DNA of 64,000 bases from G965237725 sp965237725 (GTDB lineage Bacteria; Pseudomonadota; Gammaproteobacteria; Arenicellales; Poriferihabitantaceae). The position numbers and the translations under genes were made by a program. The stretch covers positions 2,356,001 to 2,420,000 of the forward strand of contig OZ250151.1 in NCBI GenBank assembly GCA_965237725.1, given 5' to 3'. The notes under the pieces are model-generated. The model searched no databases and had not been told where the DNA came from. It saw only the letters and a program-made list of their open reading frames with translations. Below are positions 1 through 8,833 of this stretch, in pieces. Position 1 is the stretch's first letter. Each line of letters opens with the position of its first letter.

Positions 1-1940
1 TGTGCCGCCGTCAAAAAGTGATTGTGATGAAGCATCAATCCCGCAATACCGGCTACAAACGGTGATGCCATACTCGTACCAGTCATACTGATCCATTTCT
101 CTACATGATCAAAGCCGTTTGCGGCGACGATACCCGTGCCAGGTGCCGCAATTTCGGGTTTATGGCGACCATCACGCGTGGGACCTTGGCTGCTGGTGAT
201 ATTAATTTTATTTTGATGACCATCCAGATTTGCAACCGAAATTACGTTTTGCGCACAAGCAAGGGAACTGACGGATGAGTCATCTACATTGGTGGACTCG
301 GAGAAAAAAGAGGGAAATCGCCAGGGATTAATGGGGCCAATGGGGTCAAATTGATACGGGTCATCACGTTCAATCCACGCATGAAACCGACCATCACGCA
401 CCTGTTCACCGTGCAGTTTCACCTTCCATAAACCCGGGGTGACTCCGATGATTTCCGAACTGGATATAAAGGGCGATAAATACAGTGATATATAGTTGTC
501 GCCGTTAATGGGATGATACAGTTCATTGTAAATACTCACCATCGCACCATCCGGGAGTTGCTTATTCTCGATGAACTGTCCGGGCTGAATTGCCTCTATC
601 CAGTCTCCGCCGGGTGGTTTGACAGAAACCAAAAACCGATCAGCGGGGCTATACCAAATTTCCATCTCATTTTCTGACACATCGGTGATGGTATTACCCA
701 CAACCTGCCATTCCAGTTCGATGTCTAATCCCTGAGCAACAATACTCCCACTTGAATGTATTCGGCCCATGATAAAACCAAAGTCTTCTGCACTTTCCGC
801 TTTCTCTTGCCCCGAATTTCCAGCCGCCACAGAGATACTGATGCCAGGTTCAGTTAACAGAGAATCGACCCAGCGACTCAACGCGCTACTCCCATCATGG
901 GCATGGCCATTGGTACCTAAACTAATATTGATTGAAATCGGTAAATGATCGAGCCCCTCTTCTTCCTTGATTTCATCAGCGGCATGTTTAATATAATCCA
1001 CTGCGTGTGCAATACGCGTTGAATCATAAAAGGACATTCTTCGGTCACTGTGACTACCCGGAATATCAATTAAAACGCCCACAATGCGCGCATTTCTAGA
1101 CACGCCTCTATTCCCCGCCGCAATACTGGCGACATGTGTACCATGGGATCCGGGTTCCATTTGTGATTGCGGCTCTAAAACAGAGGGCGGCAAGCCGACA
1201 CTCGTTGACGATTGTATCGCCTGGTTCATATGAGTCTGTGTGATTTCGGCACCGTACTCGAATAGATTCCTGGTCGAACCATCGTCAAGTTTTTCCTGGG
1301 GCGGATCATGTGAATCGCTGCCTTGATCCCAAATACTTTTGAATCGTGTTAGACCGTTGTTATCCAAAAAGTCTTCATGGTCAAACGCGAAGCCGCCGAC
1401 ATCAATGATTCCAATTAATACGTCTCTGCCACCCACTGTATCAAATTTCCGCAACTGCTTTTGGGGTGGAGAAGTACTTCCATTGACAATAGGGGCAGGG
1501 ACTTTTAACGGTTCACCATGTTCAATATAGGCAATACAATTGTCTTCCGCAAGTTGTTGAATCTCATCTAGGGGGACTGTTGCCGTACTGATATTTTCCC
1601 TTGAATTTGAAACAGATGCATTGGATGCGCGGCTACAAATTTCATGGGCCTGACGATCTTTTCCAGTTGAATGGGTAAAATGAATGAAGACACTGGAATC
1701 AATATTCGATGGGGGAGTACTAATCTTCTTTCTGGTTAACTTCCCACTGGTCTTGCGAATCGACTCTATGGCTTCAGGTGGCGTGAACTCACTTTTAGCA
1801 AAAGTGTGCTTGTCAGTAATTCTTACCCCACTACTGGTTTGAGATCGCACTCCATTCACTTCGGCATTACCATTTGCAATCATTCTCAGTCGAGGTTGCA
1901 CTTTTCGAGTATGGGGGCCAAAAATTGGTTTTTCTTTCAT
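1..1940 (-). CDS. Subtilisin-like (S8) serine peptidase, C-terminus beyond window
   Basis: Reading down from an ATG at 1940, the frame stays open to the window edge (about 646 residues). All three parts of the subtilase triad can be seen: Asp in GIIDVGGF (about residue 178), His in GSHGTHVASIAAG (about 266) and Ser in MTGTSMASPFVAGIAGL (about 622). SISVAAGNSGQ and the oxyanion Asn region also fit. The 350 residues between His and Ser are much longer than in subtilisin and contain a beta-rich insert. About 150 residues precede the Asp and may be a propeptide; no signal peptide is visible, so it may act in the cytoplasm or leave by another route. Substrate unknown. The 3' end is not in the window. 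Confidence 0.92.
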   Translation of the reverse strand, partial: MKEKPIFGPHTRKVQPRLRMIANGNAEVNGVRSQTSSGVRITDKHTFAKSEFTPPEAIESIRKTSGKLTRKKISTPPSNIDSSVFIHFTHSTGKDRQAHEICSRASNASVSNSRENISTATVPLDEIQQLAEDNCIAYIEHGEPLKVPAPIVNGSTSPPQKQLRKFDTVGGRDVLIGIIDVGGFAFDHEDFLDNNGLTRFKSIWDQGSDSHDPPQEKLDDGSTRNLFEYGAEITQTHMNQAIQSSTSVGLPPSVLEPQSQMEPGSHGTHVASIAAGNRGVSRNARIVGVLIDIPGSHSDRRMSFYDSTRIAHAVDYIKHAADEIKEEEGLDHLPISINISLGTNGHAHDGSSALSRWVDSLLTEPGISISVAAGNSGQEKAESAEDFGFIMGRIHSSGSIVAQGLDIELEWQVVGNTITDVSENEMEIWYSPADRFLVSVKPPGGDWIEAIQPGQFIENKQLPDGAMVSIYNELYHPINGDNYISLYLSPFISSSEIIGVTPGLWKVKLHGEQVRDGRFHAWIERDDPYQFDPIGPINPWRFPSFFSESTNVDDSSVSSLACAQNVISVANLDGHQNKINITSSQGPTRDGRHKPEIAAPGTGIVAANGFDHVEKWISMTGTSMASPFVAGIAGLMLHHNHFLTAA

Positions 1941-2357
1941 AGGTCTAGTCCTAAATGTTTAATCGAATAAACGCAATGCTTGAATTATCGATAATTCGAT
2001 CTTAGTCAATACTGATCCAAGCTCTATATTACTGTTTAGTATCGAGCATAAATGTGGCAAATACCACTTCAATTTTTTTACATCACCCAAATCGCCTTAA
2101 AATTTCTCATAAATTAACCGACTATAGATACACATTCAGCGCTCCATAATGCTTTAACAAATTATTGCGGAATTCCCAACAGATAGTTCTCCATCCGTAT
2201 TTTATTGACCAAACTACTTCCCGTTTTTTACGCATCCACATTTACATTCCATTTTGACATTCCTCTTTTCCCTAAAAGCTTTCTAGTCATGTGAAGTCAA
2301 TAACATTTACTAGTGAATCAAATATTCATGCGACGATTTTCGAATCCATTGATCTGC
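1941..2357. other. AT-rich intergenic stretch, nothing recognised
   Basis: This stretch lies upstream of the S8 peptidase gene and must hold its promoter, but no convincing -35/-10 pair, RNA gene or repeat was found by eye. Confidence 0.4.
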
Positions 2358-2546
2358 TTAATCGTTCTTTGAATCGGCATATAACATTAAGTTGCCGAGA
2401 AAAACCTCAAGAATTTGTGGGACATAACCAGATTCTCTTTGCATGATTTCAGTTTTTGATGTGTATCGAAAAATATCCGGAGACAACTTGACAAATTCAC
2501 CTGATTCCTCCCGATAGGGCACGCCTTCAAACACGGTTCTAGACAT
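2358..2546 (-). CDS. Small hypothetical protein (62 aa)
   Basis: An ATG-started frame of 62 codons, acidic and without a signal peptide or membrane segment. It is on the same strand as, and upstream of, the protease gene. No clear Shine-Dalgarno sequence precedes it and I do not recognise the family. It could be a chance open frame. Confidence 0.3.
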   Translation of the reverse strand: MSRTVFEGVPYREESGEFVKLSPDIFRYTSKTEIMQRESGYVPQILEVFLGNLMLYADSKND

Positions 2547-2679
2547 TGGCCATAATTTACGCCTTAAGTTAACGCTACATTCTAATGTGCTACTGAATAC
2601 CTCAGTTTAGTGGAAAAATGTTGCGCAGAGTACGTCGTATTAATAGTTACGTATTGCCCCCAGATCTCCAGATAGGTTT

Positions 2680-2750
2680 AATTAGAAAAATTAAAGTGAC
2701 AGTTAACTTAATTGCTGGAGCCCTTCGATAGATTAGTTAACTGTCACCTT
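2680..2750 (-). terminator. Probable terminator of the aminotransferase-ureohydrolase operon
   Basis: A perfect 13-bp inverted repeat (GTGACAGTTAACT at 2696..2708, its complement at 2735..2747) begins 10 bp after the ureohydrolase stop. In the minus direction it is followed by a T-rich run (TTTAATTTTTCTAAT). The 26-nt loop is long for a terminator, so a protein-binding site is an alternative. Confidence 0.55.
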
Positions 2751-2756
2751 ATTTCT

Positions 2757-3716
2757 TCAGCGGTCATAGTATCCGGCGTGTGCGCATGCACCAATGAAGT
2801 TGAAGATGAGGCGCTCGGCATGCACCAGTGAGATGTCGACATGGTCGTAACTCGGGGCGATCTCGACTAGATCCATTCCCAGCACCCGCCCGCGCCTGAC
2901 CAAGCCGTGTATTAATTTGTAGATCTGGAGCCAAGTCAAGCCGCCCGGAACTTGTGCCAGGACAGCTGGCATAATCGTCGGATCCAACCCATCAGCGTCG
3001 ATTGTTAAATAGTAAGGACCACCTGCGGGTATCCGTTCCAGTACCGCCTGTATCCCGATTTCGTGCATTTCATAGGCAGTAATAATATCGGGGCCAAGTG
3101 CAACCACCTCCGCAATCTCGGCACAACTCAGACTGCCATTACCGCGGATACCAATTTGAACAATCTTGTCTATCCACGGCATTTCTGACGCGCGTCGGAT
3201 TGGGCTGCGGAATCCCTCGGTGACCCCGTTCGATTCGCTACGCCAATCCATGTGCGCATCAACATGAACTAGAGTAACCTGCTGTTCAAAAACCTCGAGC
3301 GCTCGCATCACCGGAATTGGAACACCGTGATCGCCACCGAGTGTCACAAGAGTCGTTCCCTGTCGGAACAGACTTCGTGCCACCTGCTCAGCCCGACGGT
3401 AGTGCTCCTGATGATCTGATGCGATTGCCGTGACATTACCGCAATCCACGGCCCGAATTGGCTGACCGGCGAACAACGCGCCACCCAAATCCCAGTCGTA
3501 ACTCTCGCGTAGATGACGCGCATATCGAGCACTGGCTCGAATTGCGTCCGGTGCAAGGCTTTGATCGTTGGCCATTTGCTCCGCTACGTAGGGTATGCCA
3601 TAGGGAACACCAAGCACGGCGATATCGGCTTCGGCCTGTTCGGGGTCTTCAATAAAAGGGAAATCGAGAAAGGTTCGCCCTGCCCGCTTCGGGTACTCTG
3701 TTAGTTTGACACTCAC
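2757..3716 (-). CDS. Agmatinase/arginase-family ureohydrolase
   Basis: A 319-residue protein, the usual length for the family, with the binuclear manganese-site signatures in order: GGDHG (about residue 127), HVDAHMD (about 154) and TIDADGLDP (about 240). Members hydrolyse a guanidino group to urea plus an amine. Substrate loops cannot be read reliably; agmatine, guanidinobutyrate, guanidinopropionate and guanidine hydrolases all share these motifs. The start is GTG with AAGGAG 7 nt upstream. It follows a class III aminotransferase gene by 17 bp, so the two are probably co-transcribed. That pairing suggests degradation of a guanidino acid: urea removed first, then the freed amino group transaminated. 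This is inference. Confidence 0.85.
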   Translation of the reverse strand: MSVKLTEYPKRAGRTFLDFPFIEDPEQAEADIAVLGVPYGIPYVAEQMANDQSLAPDAIRASARYARHLRESYDWDLGGALFAGQPIRAVDCGNVTAIASDHQEHYRRAEQVARSLFRQGTTLVTLGGDHGVPIPVMRALEVFEQQVTLVHVDAHMDWRSESNGVTEGFRSPIRRASEMPWIDKIVQIGIRGNGSLSCAEIAEVVALGPDIITAYEMHEIGIQAVLERIPAGGPYYLTIDADGLDPTIMPAVLAQVPGGLTWLQIYKLIHGLVRRGRVLGMDLVEIAPSYDHVDISLVHAERLIFNFIGACAHAGYYDR

Positions 3717-3733
3717 AATAATTCTCCTTACGA

Positions 3734-5038
3734 TTAGCCACTAAGGGCACAGTTGAGTTTGGTAAACGCCTGATCGATCAGACTGGTTTCGATGTTGAGC
3801 GCGAAAGATAATTTAATTTCTAACCCGTAGCCAGGATAGTTCAGGATCAGGCCGTTTTGTATCGCCCGGAAAAAGACGCGCCTGGCGTCCGACTCTTTCT
3901 TCAGATGGATGCCGTGAATCATGCCGAGGCCCTGCGTCGCGCATATCGTCTCGGGATATTGCCGACCCAGAGCTGTCAGTCGCTCCCCGATTTCAAAGCC
4001 AAGTTGTTGAGCCCGTTCGACCAGGTTCTCCCTTTGAATAATGGCAATGGTCTCGCTCGCTGCACGTGCCATCAAAGGATTTTTCTCATGGGTGAAGTAT
4101 CCCAGGTTCAGCTCGGCAGCGGTATCGAGCCGACGATCCGCAATCACCGCAGCTACTGGCAGTATCGCCCCACCCAGAGCTTTGCCGAGTACCGTGATAT
4201 CCGGGACAACACCAACGCCTTCGCCGTTGAACAGCCAACCGGTCTTGCCCAGGCCCAGCGGTATTTCGTCGAAAATCAGTAGACATTCGTGTCGATCACA
4301 AATGTGCCTGACTTCCGGCCAGTACCACTGCGGCGGCAAGAAGCCACCATTCGCGATGGGTTCCGCAATCAGGCAGGCAATATCACCGTATTGTTGCAGG
4401 GCTTCACGAATCGCATCGTATGATTTCTTTGCCGCGAATTCAGCGGTATCGTCAATAGCCGCCTTGTAGGAAGGCACGTGGATGGCGCCGGGCAAAAGCG
4501 GGCCCAAACGATCCGGCCTTTCCAGCGGCGACGCAGACAATCCAATGGCACCCAGACTGCGACCATGAAAACTATCGACAAAGGACAGTGTTTTGTATCG
4601 ACCCGTATGAACCCGCACCAGCATCATCGCCAGTTCCACAGCCGCTGATCCGCCAGGTACCAGAAACAAACCTGGGTCATTTCTGGGCCATAGACTGGCG
4701 ACCAGTTCTGCCAGCTCAACAAATGCAATATTGGTGAATCCTCGACTGTTGAAGCCGAGATTCTGCATCTGGGTCTGTAATACCGTGATCAAATCTGGAT
4801 GCTGGTGGCCAATATGGTGGCAGTTGTTTCCGTGTAGGTCGATGTAGGTTCGGCCGGAAAAATCCTCGACCAGACTGCCTGTTGCGGTTTTAATAGCGAG
4901 GTACGCTGGCCAGCTATTGGCTTGAGCAAAAGACAGGGTTTGGTCGCGTTGCAACACTGCGGCATCATCCTCACCGGCCCAGCGGTAAACCCATTGCTCG
5001 CGGTATTCATCATCAGAATATTCCAACTTTTCTGCCAT
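3734..5038 (-). CDS. Class III (PLP-dependent) aminotransferase
   Basis: A 434-residue protein of the aspartate aminotransferase superfamily, fold type I, class III. It shows NNCHHIGHQHP near the N-terminus, LIFDEIPLGLGKTG with the cofactor-binding Asp, and VLGKALGGAILP with the Schiff-base lysine near residue 284. The ATG at 5038 has AGGA 5 nt upstream; an upstream TTG in the same frame is less likely. The family includes GABA, acetylornithine and beta-alanine aminotransferases and also related ammonia-lyases; the DEIPxGLGKTG variant of the usual motif leaves the substrate open. The ureohydrolase downstream suggests an omega-amino acid. Confidence 0.87.
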   Translation of the reverse strand: MAEKLEYSDDEYREQWVYRWAGEDDAAVLQRDQTLSFAQANSWPAYLAIKTATGSLVEDFSGRTYIDLHGNNCHHIGHQHPDLITVLQTQMQNLGFNSRGFTNIAFVELAELVASLWPRNDPGLFLVPGGSAAVELAMMLVRVHTGRYKTLSFVDSFHGRSLGAIGLSASPLERPDRLGPLLPGAIHVPSYKAAIDDTAEFAAKKSYDAIREALQQYGDIACLIAEPIANGGFLPPQWYWPEVRHICDRHECLLIFDEIPLGLGKTGWLFNGEGVGVVPDITVLGKALGGAILPVAAVIADRRLDTAAELNLGYFTHEKNPLMARAASETIAIIQRENLVERAQQLGFEIGERLTALGRQYPETICATQGLGMIHGIHLKKESDARRVFFRAIQNGLILNYPGYGLEIKLSFALNIETSLIDQAFTKLNCALSG

Positions 5039-5205
5039 TGCCTTCCTCAATCAAACCCCTCTCGACCACTCGGCAGTCTACTGTACTTTTAACAAAACCA
5101 GTATGCAAGCACACAGGCTCAACTAGAGAGCTGCACAGCCCACAGCGGACACTAACTAGTGTGCAGGTACTGAAAAGTTAACTTGAGTTCGGCGACAATT
5201 GCCGG

Positions 5206-5320
5206 ATGATAAATCCAAATACTTATAAACGATATCGATTTCCATCGGTAGTCATCCAGTACGCAGTTTGGCTCCACTATCGATTCAATCTCAGTCAACA
5301 TGACGTTGAAGATTTGGCAG
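5206..5320 (+). pseudogene. IS6-family transposase, N-terminal remnant
   Basis: About 38 codons from the ATG at 5206 match the start of the IS6-type remnant at 9356 (both contain NTYKR.R.P, YAVWL.YRFNLS and a D.EDL stretch). Homology stops near 5320, where an unrelated repeat begins, so the open frame running on to 5571 is a chimera and not a gene. Confidence 0.7.
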
Positions 5321-5337
5321 GCCTTGGGGTCAGGCCT

Positions 5338-5415
5338 CGGGGTCAGGTCTTTGATTTTGGAATTTCATTGCAAATGATTCCGATCATAACTCACAAAAAT
5401 ACACTCAGAAAAATA
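5338..5415 (+). repeat. Dispersed repeat R1, copy 1
   Basis: A 78-bp sequence beginning GGGGTCAGGTCTTTGATTTT recurs at 8724..8802 with about six differences. In both places it runs directly into the CCA end of a tRNA-Ile-derived repeat, so it may be ancestral sequence downstream of the tRNA. Confidence 0.75.
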
Positions 5416-5740
5416 TGGTGCACCCAAGGGCATAAAGGCCCGGTGGGACTTGAACCTCGGCTTTGGCTTCCTGCGTCGCTCTCGATCTCCGTTCCAGACT
5501 CGATTCTACCTCCCCCATCCCTGGGGTCGTACATCCGCCGTCCATGGCGTCGTACGACCAATGAATTATGAGGATATTGCTCGATAATTTATCCTTTTAT
5601 ATACAAATAGTTACGAATGTGTCTAGAATTTGGTGAAAGTTTGGTGATTGGTTAATTCAATAAAATCAATAAGTTACCGATTTTCACTATTACAGTAATT
5701 TTTCTCACAAATACACCGACAGTTAACGAAGCGCGTTCCG
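5416..5740 (-). repeat. tRNA-Ile-derived attachment-like repeat, copy A (core with insert, plus arm)
   Basis: This copy has the tRNA 3' core (5416..5572) split by two insertions: a short one near the CCA end and the 96-bp insert shared with 17490 and 12407. Past ATTATGAG it continues into the conserved arm (5573..5740) with TTGCTCG, the direct repeats TTTGGTGA-AAG-TTTGGTGA and CAATAAAATCAA. It is the leftmost copy seen. Confidence 0.8.
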
Positions 5741-5907
5741 ATAATCAACACATCGCGGCATTCGGTGACGATGTATTTGCCATAGAACGCGATGGCTAGG
5801 TTTGGAGATATAACGAGCATATTCGTAAACGTTAGACTATATCGACTATCCGCGCGCTATCGACTTAAAAATAACTGACGAATTTTGAGATTATTTTGTG
5901 GTTCGAT

Positions 5908-6594
5908 TTATCCTTCCTGCTCAGACTCCTCAAAGAAGTCCAGGATTAGCACCCTGCAACCAAGTACTATCGCATCAAAACCACAAACGATAGGGCGGAC
6001 TTGCGGGAGAGGACGCCCTTCCCCTTCCTCAGGCGGATTGTCCCGGGCCATCCATCTGCCCGAAACACCTACCGGGGGTCCGAGTCGGAAGAAGGTTGAT
6101 GTAAAGGGGAAAGGAACCCCTCGGAGATTGGGATGAACCCCGCCAGAAAAGAAAACGCGGTGTTCGAATTCTTCGTCAAAAAGGGAAACCTCACTCTGAA
6201 GCAGGTCAATATCGACAAAGGAGGGTTCCGCTATTAAATTGGTGCCAGGTATTATATTCCTCCCAAGGATCAGGTTATCCCAGGTAAAAAACGTCAAGGA
6301 ATTTGAACAAGCGATGTGGAAGCCGACGTCCCAGGTTTGCCGTACACCTTCAGCCCCCAAACGATAATGCTCGTCCTCCTCTATTGCAATAACCCGTCCA
6401 GCGCTTGAAGAGGCGTCCACGGTGATCCTGCAAGTGGTGTGCGTCAAGCCGTCGTCAGTCTCAAACCGTACATCAACTTGCTTTTGATCGGATACGCCGC
6501 GCGCGCCTAGTGGTAAACCTCCCAAACAGCCTACACTCAGAATAAGTGGACTGAGGAGAAGCGACAACAAGAACAGCATCCATCTACGTTTCAT
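5908..6594 (-). CDS. Hypothetical exported protein, possible lipoprotein
   Basis: A 228-residue protein starting MKRRWMLFLLSLLLSP, a clear signal peptide. A Cys at residue 23 after LSVG makes a weak lipobox, so it may be lipid-anchored, though the -3 position is not ideal. The mature part is rich in beta-type sequence, has several Cys (FHIACS, IVCGF, LGCRV) and ends in an acidic tail. ATG at 6594 has AAGGGG 5 nt upstream. Family not recognised. It is in the same orientation as the Lgt-like gene further right, but 400 bp separate them. Confidence 0.65.
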   Translation of the reverse strand: MKRRWMLFLLSLLLSPLILSVGCLGGLPLGARGVSDQKQVDVRFETDDGLTHTTCRITVDASSSAGRVIAIEEDEHYRLGAEGVRQTWDVGFHIACSNSLTFFTWDNLILGRNIIPGTNLIAEPSFVDIDLLQSEVSLFDEEFEHRVFFSGGVHPNLRGVPFPFTSTFFRLGPPVGVSGRWMARDNPPEEGEGRPLPQVRPIVCGFDAIVLGCRVLILDFFEESEQEG

Positions 6595-6731
6595 CTAAAC
6601 CCCTTTTGCAGAACGGTTTTGATTCAAATAACTACTCATTGCAGTATAAATAACAGCTATCGGGACACAGTGTCTAGTTAGTTTCAAAACGGAGGGCCGT
6701 CTTTACACTTCATCATCGATTTCATACCGGT

Positions 6732-6998
6732 TTACTGACATAACGACGTCAGTAGTGTGCCCGTAGAATAATAGCATATGAATCTTGAGAAATCCGATTT
6801 GGATGTGTTGACGGGTTCATCTTGAAAACACTTCTTGGGTATTTTTCTGGTGCGCGCATCGGCATTCGTATTCAGTCTGGCTGGTGTGTTTACTAAGTCG
6901 ATTGAGGCCAACGCTTGGGGGATACGAATAAATGTGCTGGAGAAAAGAAAGGAATAAAGGTGCCTTTTTCTAAAGGCGGCAGTTTTTAAAATTTTCAT
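6732..6998 (-). CDS. Doubtful small ORF (88 aa) after the Lgt-like gene
   Basis: An 88-codon frame starting 3 nt after the Lgt-like stop on the same strand. It is basic, starts MKILKTAAFRKRHLYSFLF and could carry an N-terminal export segment, but a purine-rich AAGGG sits only a couple of bases from its ATG and the composition is unremarkable. It could be a real third gene of the operon or a chance frame. Confidence 0.3.
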   Translation of the reverse strand: MKILKTAAFRKRHLYSFLFSSTFIRIPQALASIDLVNTPARLNTNADARTRKIPKKCFQDEPVNTSKSDFSRFICYYSTGTLLTSLCQ

Positions 6999-7001
6999 CC
7001 C

Positions 7002-7781
7002 TTAGTGACCTAATTTTGGTTTCGTCGATTTCAAATCTCGTTGTGCGTATAATATGCTGGATGATACGATGAAAAGCAATAGACAAACTATTTGAGCAGT
7101 CGTAAAACCCCAGTAACGGTTATCAGAATAAACTAGGTCGTTCGCTCGGAAAAAATCCATACAAAATCTGAAGCTACAATATAGCACTCCAATCACGGCT
7201 GAAGCCCTTCCGCAAGGCAATTTTCGCCTAGACATAACTTGACTAGTTGGCAAGATTACAACCGCCAAAAACACAAACTCGTAAAGACCTAGATTATGTC
7301 TAGATATCGCACCATAATTAATTGCTAAAATGAAATTTGTGATGTGACCTAAGTGATCGTGCGCGAATGTGCAGCCGATTCGCCCGATTGTTAAACCTGG
7401 CACAGAACTTATAATTACAATATCCGATATACTGAGAATTCTAAAATTATAGTGACGGGCTAGATGAATCACTCCGATAATTGCCCCAACAAACCCGCCA
7501 ACAGAACTCATTCCATCCCAATACTTCAGAAACACAATTAATCCTTCGGTAACCAGTAATTCTGGTCTATAAAATAGTATAGCAAAAGCATGCGACATAA
7601 ATATTGCCAGAAAGGCCATGTAGACACACCAAAGAAATGCTTTACCCTCCGTAATTCCAAGTTTGGTTATTCGCTGAGTTGCGAGATAAATTGACAAATA
7701 AATGGCGACAGCAAAAAACATACCAAATAATGGGTATGTTTCTCCCATGATTTGCACAACCCCTTCTACGTACGGAATCAT
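7002..7781 (-). CDS. Lgt-like (prolipoprotein diacylglyceryl transferase-like) membrane protein
   Basis: A 259-residue protein with about seven hydrophobic segments. It matches the Lgt outline: DGMSSVGGFVGAIIG where Lgt has GG(M)SFHGG, GRIGCTFAHDHLG (about residue 134) where Lgt has GRIGNFxNxE, and FRFCMDFFR near the C-terminal side. The Arg of GRIG is kept, but the His of the HGG motif, the Asn after GRIG and the following Glu are replaced, all of which matter in bacterial Lgt. It is therefore probably not the housekeeping enzyme and may move a different lipid. Its ATG overlaps the stop of the upstream prenyl-synthase-like gene by 4 bp (ATGA), so translation is probably coupled. Confidence 0.75.
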   Translation of the reverse strand: MIPYVEGVVQIMGETYPLFGMFFAVAIYLSIYLATQRITKLGITEGKAFLWCVYMAFLAIFMSHAFAILFYRPELLVTEGLIVFLKYWDGMSSVGGFVGAIIGVIHLARHYNFRILSISDIVIISSVPGLTIGRIGCTFAHDHLGHITNFILAINYGAISRHNLGLYEFVFLAVVILPTSQVMSRRKLPCGRASAVIGVLYCSFRFCMDFFRANDLVYSDNRYWGFTTAQIVCLLLFIVSSSILYAQRDLKSTKPKLGH

Positions 7782-8620
7782 GTTTTCTTATATTCAAATC
7801 GCTGAATTCGCTCCAAACCAGCCACCAAATTCTTTATAATCTTTGCAGACGGGTCACAACTTATTTTTTTTACTGTAGATTTGGCTTTTCGAATTTCTTT
7901 TTGCGCTTTCATTAGACAATCATTACGCCAAATCTCAACAGGTGCCAACTTGACAAATTCTTGATATTGTTTTTCTTTCCAGTTAGCACATGAAGTATCC
8001 AGCAGTATTTCCTCGGGCACATTGATGAGCCCTTTGTAGTAATCTTCCTCTAGATCTCTTATCGTGTAGAGATAGTATTGCCCGTTAGCAAGTGAAATAA
8101 AATCACTGCCCCTCTTTACTGATCCACTAATTGCCAATGCTATATCTAAACATGCACCAAACATGCTTACGTAGTGCCTTTTTAACAGATCTCCGCTTAA
8201 CTGACTTCTTAGTTTTGCTCTTTTTTTATCAACCTCCATCGAATGGATAATTATTCTAAAGCTATTATTGATATGTTGAATGTCACATCCTAAACTCCTT
8301 ATCAATAAAGAAATATAACCAGCATAGCCATTGACATCAGCAGTTTGTCGTTTATTTTCTGGGTGCAGCCAGTTATAACTGACATCTTGAATGAAGGTTT
8401 CTTCATTTCTAGGAGCCACCGCGTCTCCATCAATCACATCGTCAATGTAGCGCATAAGAAAATATACAAGACGAAGCGTTTTTCTACGACGAGATATCTT
8501 GAATCCAGATAAGTACAAGCCAAATACTAATGGCACATATTCCCTGCTTCTAATGATTAACCTTATTGCAGAAGCGAGACAAAATATCTCTAGATTTATT
8601 CTAAAGGCTAACTTTTTCAT
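7778..8620 (-). CDS. Squalene/phytoene synthase-like protein
   Basis: A 280-residue helical protein with the two aspartate-rich signatures of head-to-head prenyl synthases: YFLMRYIDDVIDGD (about residues 54-67) and YTIRDLEEDYYKGLINVPEE (about 185-204, compare RDxxEDxxxGxxYLP in the family). Such enzymes join two prenyl diphosphates. The protein is diverged and its product cannot be predicted; no other carotenoid or hopanoid genes are nearby. It overlaps the Lgt-like gene by 4 bp, suggesting a joint task on an isoprenoid or membrane lipid (inference). Confidence 0.75.
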   Translation of the reverse strand: MKKLAFRINLEIFCLASAIRLIIRSREYVPLVFGLYLSGFKISRRRKTLRLVYFLMRYIDDVIDGDAVAPRNEETFIQDVSYNWLHPENKRQTADVNGYAGYISLLIRSLGCDIQHINNSFRIIIHSMEVDKKRAKLRSQLSGDLLKRHYVSMFGACLDIALAISGSVKRGSDFISLANGQYYLYTIRDLEEDYYKGLINVPEEILLDTSCANWKEKQYQEFVKLAPVEIWRNDCLMKAQKEIRKAKSTVKKISCDPSAKIIKNLVAGLERIQRFEYKKT

Positions 8621-8723
8621 TCTGTTTTTTCCAATTTATCGAACTACAAATGTATCCGTTAGAATATTATGAAAAGCAGACAGGGGATTAGGCTGCATTA
8701 CCCCAAACCAAAAAAAAGGGGCT

Positions 8724-8814
8724 TTGGGGTCAGGTCTTTGATTTTGGAATTTCACTGCAAATGATTCCAATCATAACCCACAAGAATACACCCTGAAAAA
8801 TATGGTGGACCCGG
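8724..8814 (+). repeat. Dispersed repeat R1, copy 2, ending in a 12-bp tRNA 3' fragment
   Basis: R1 (8724..8802) is followed by TGGTGGACCCGG (8803..8814), the complement of the tRNA-Ile2 CCA end with one change. The rest of the tRNA core is missing here, so this is the weakest of the tRNA-derived copies. Confidence 0.6.
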
Positions 8815-8833
8815 AAGGGTATTGACAAGTTAG

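Noticed and set aside
3857..4469. Long plus-strand frames opposite the aminotransferase gene
   Set aside because: They are antisense shadows of a gene with clear PLP-enzyme motifs.
5206..5571. Open frame of 121 codons across the IS6 remnant and the tRNA repeat
   Set aside because: It joins an IS6 fragment to repeat sequence; nothing supports one protein.
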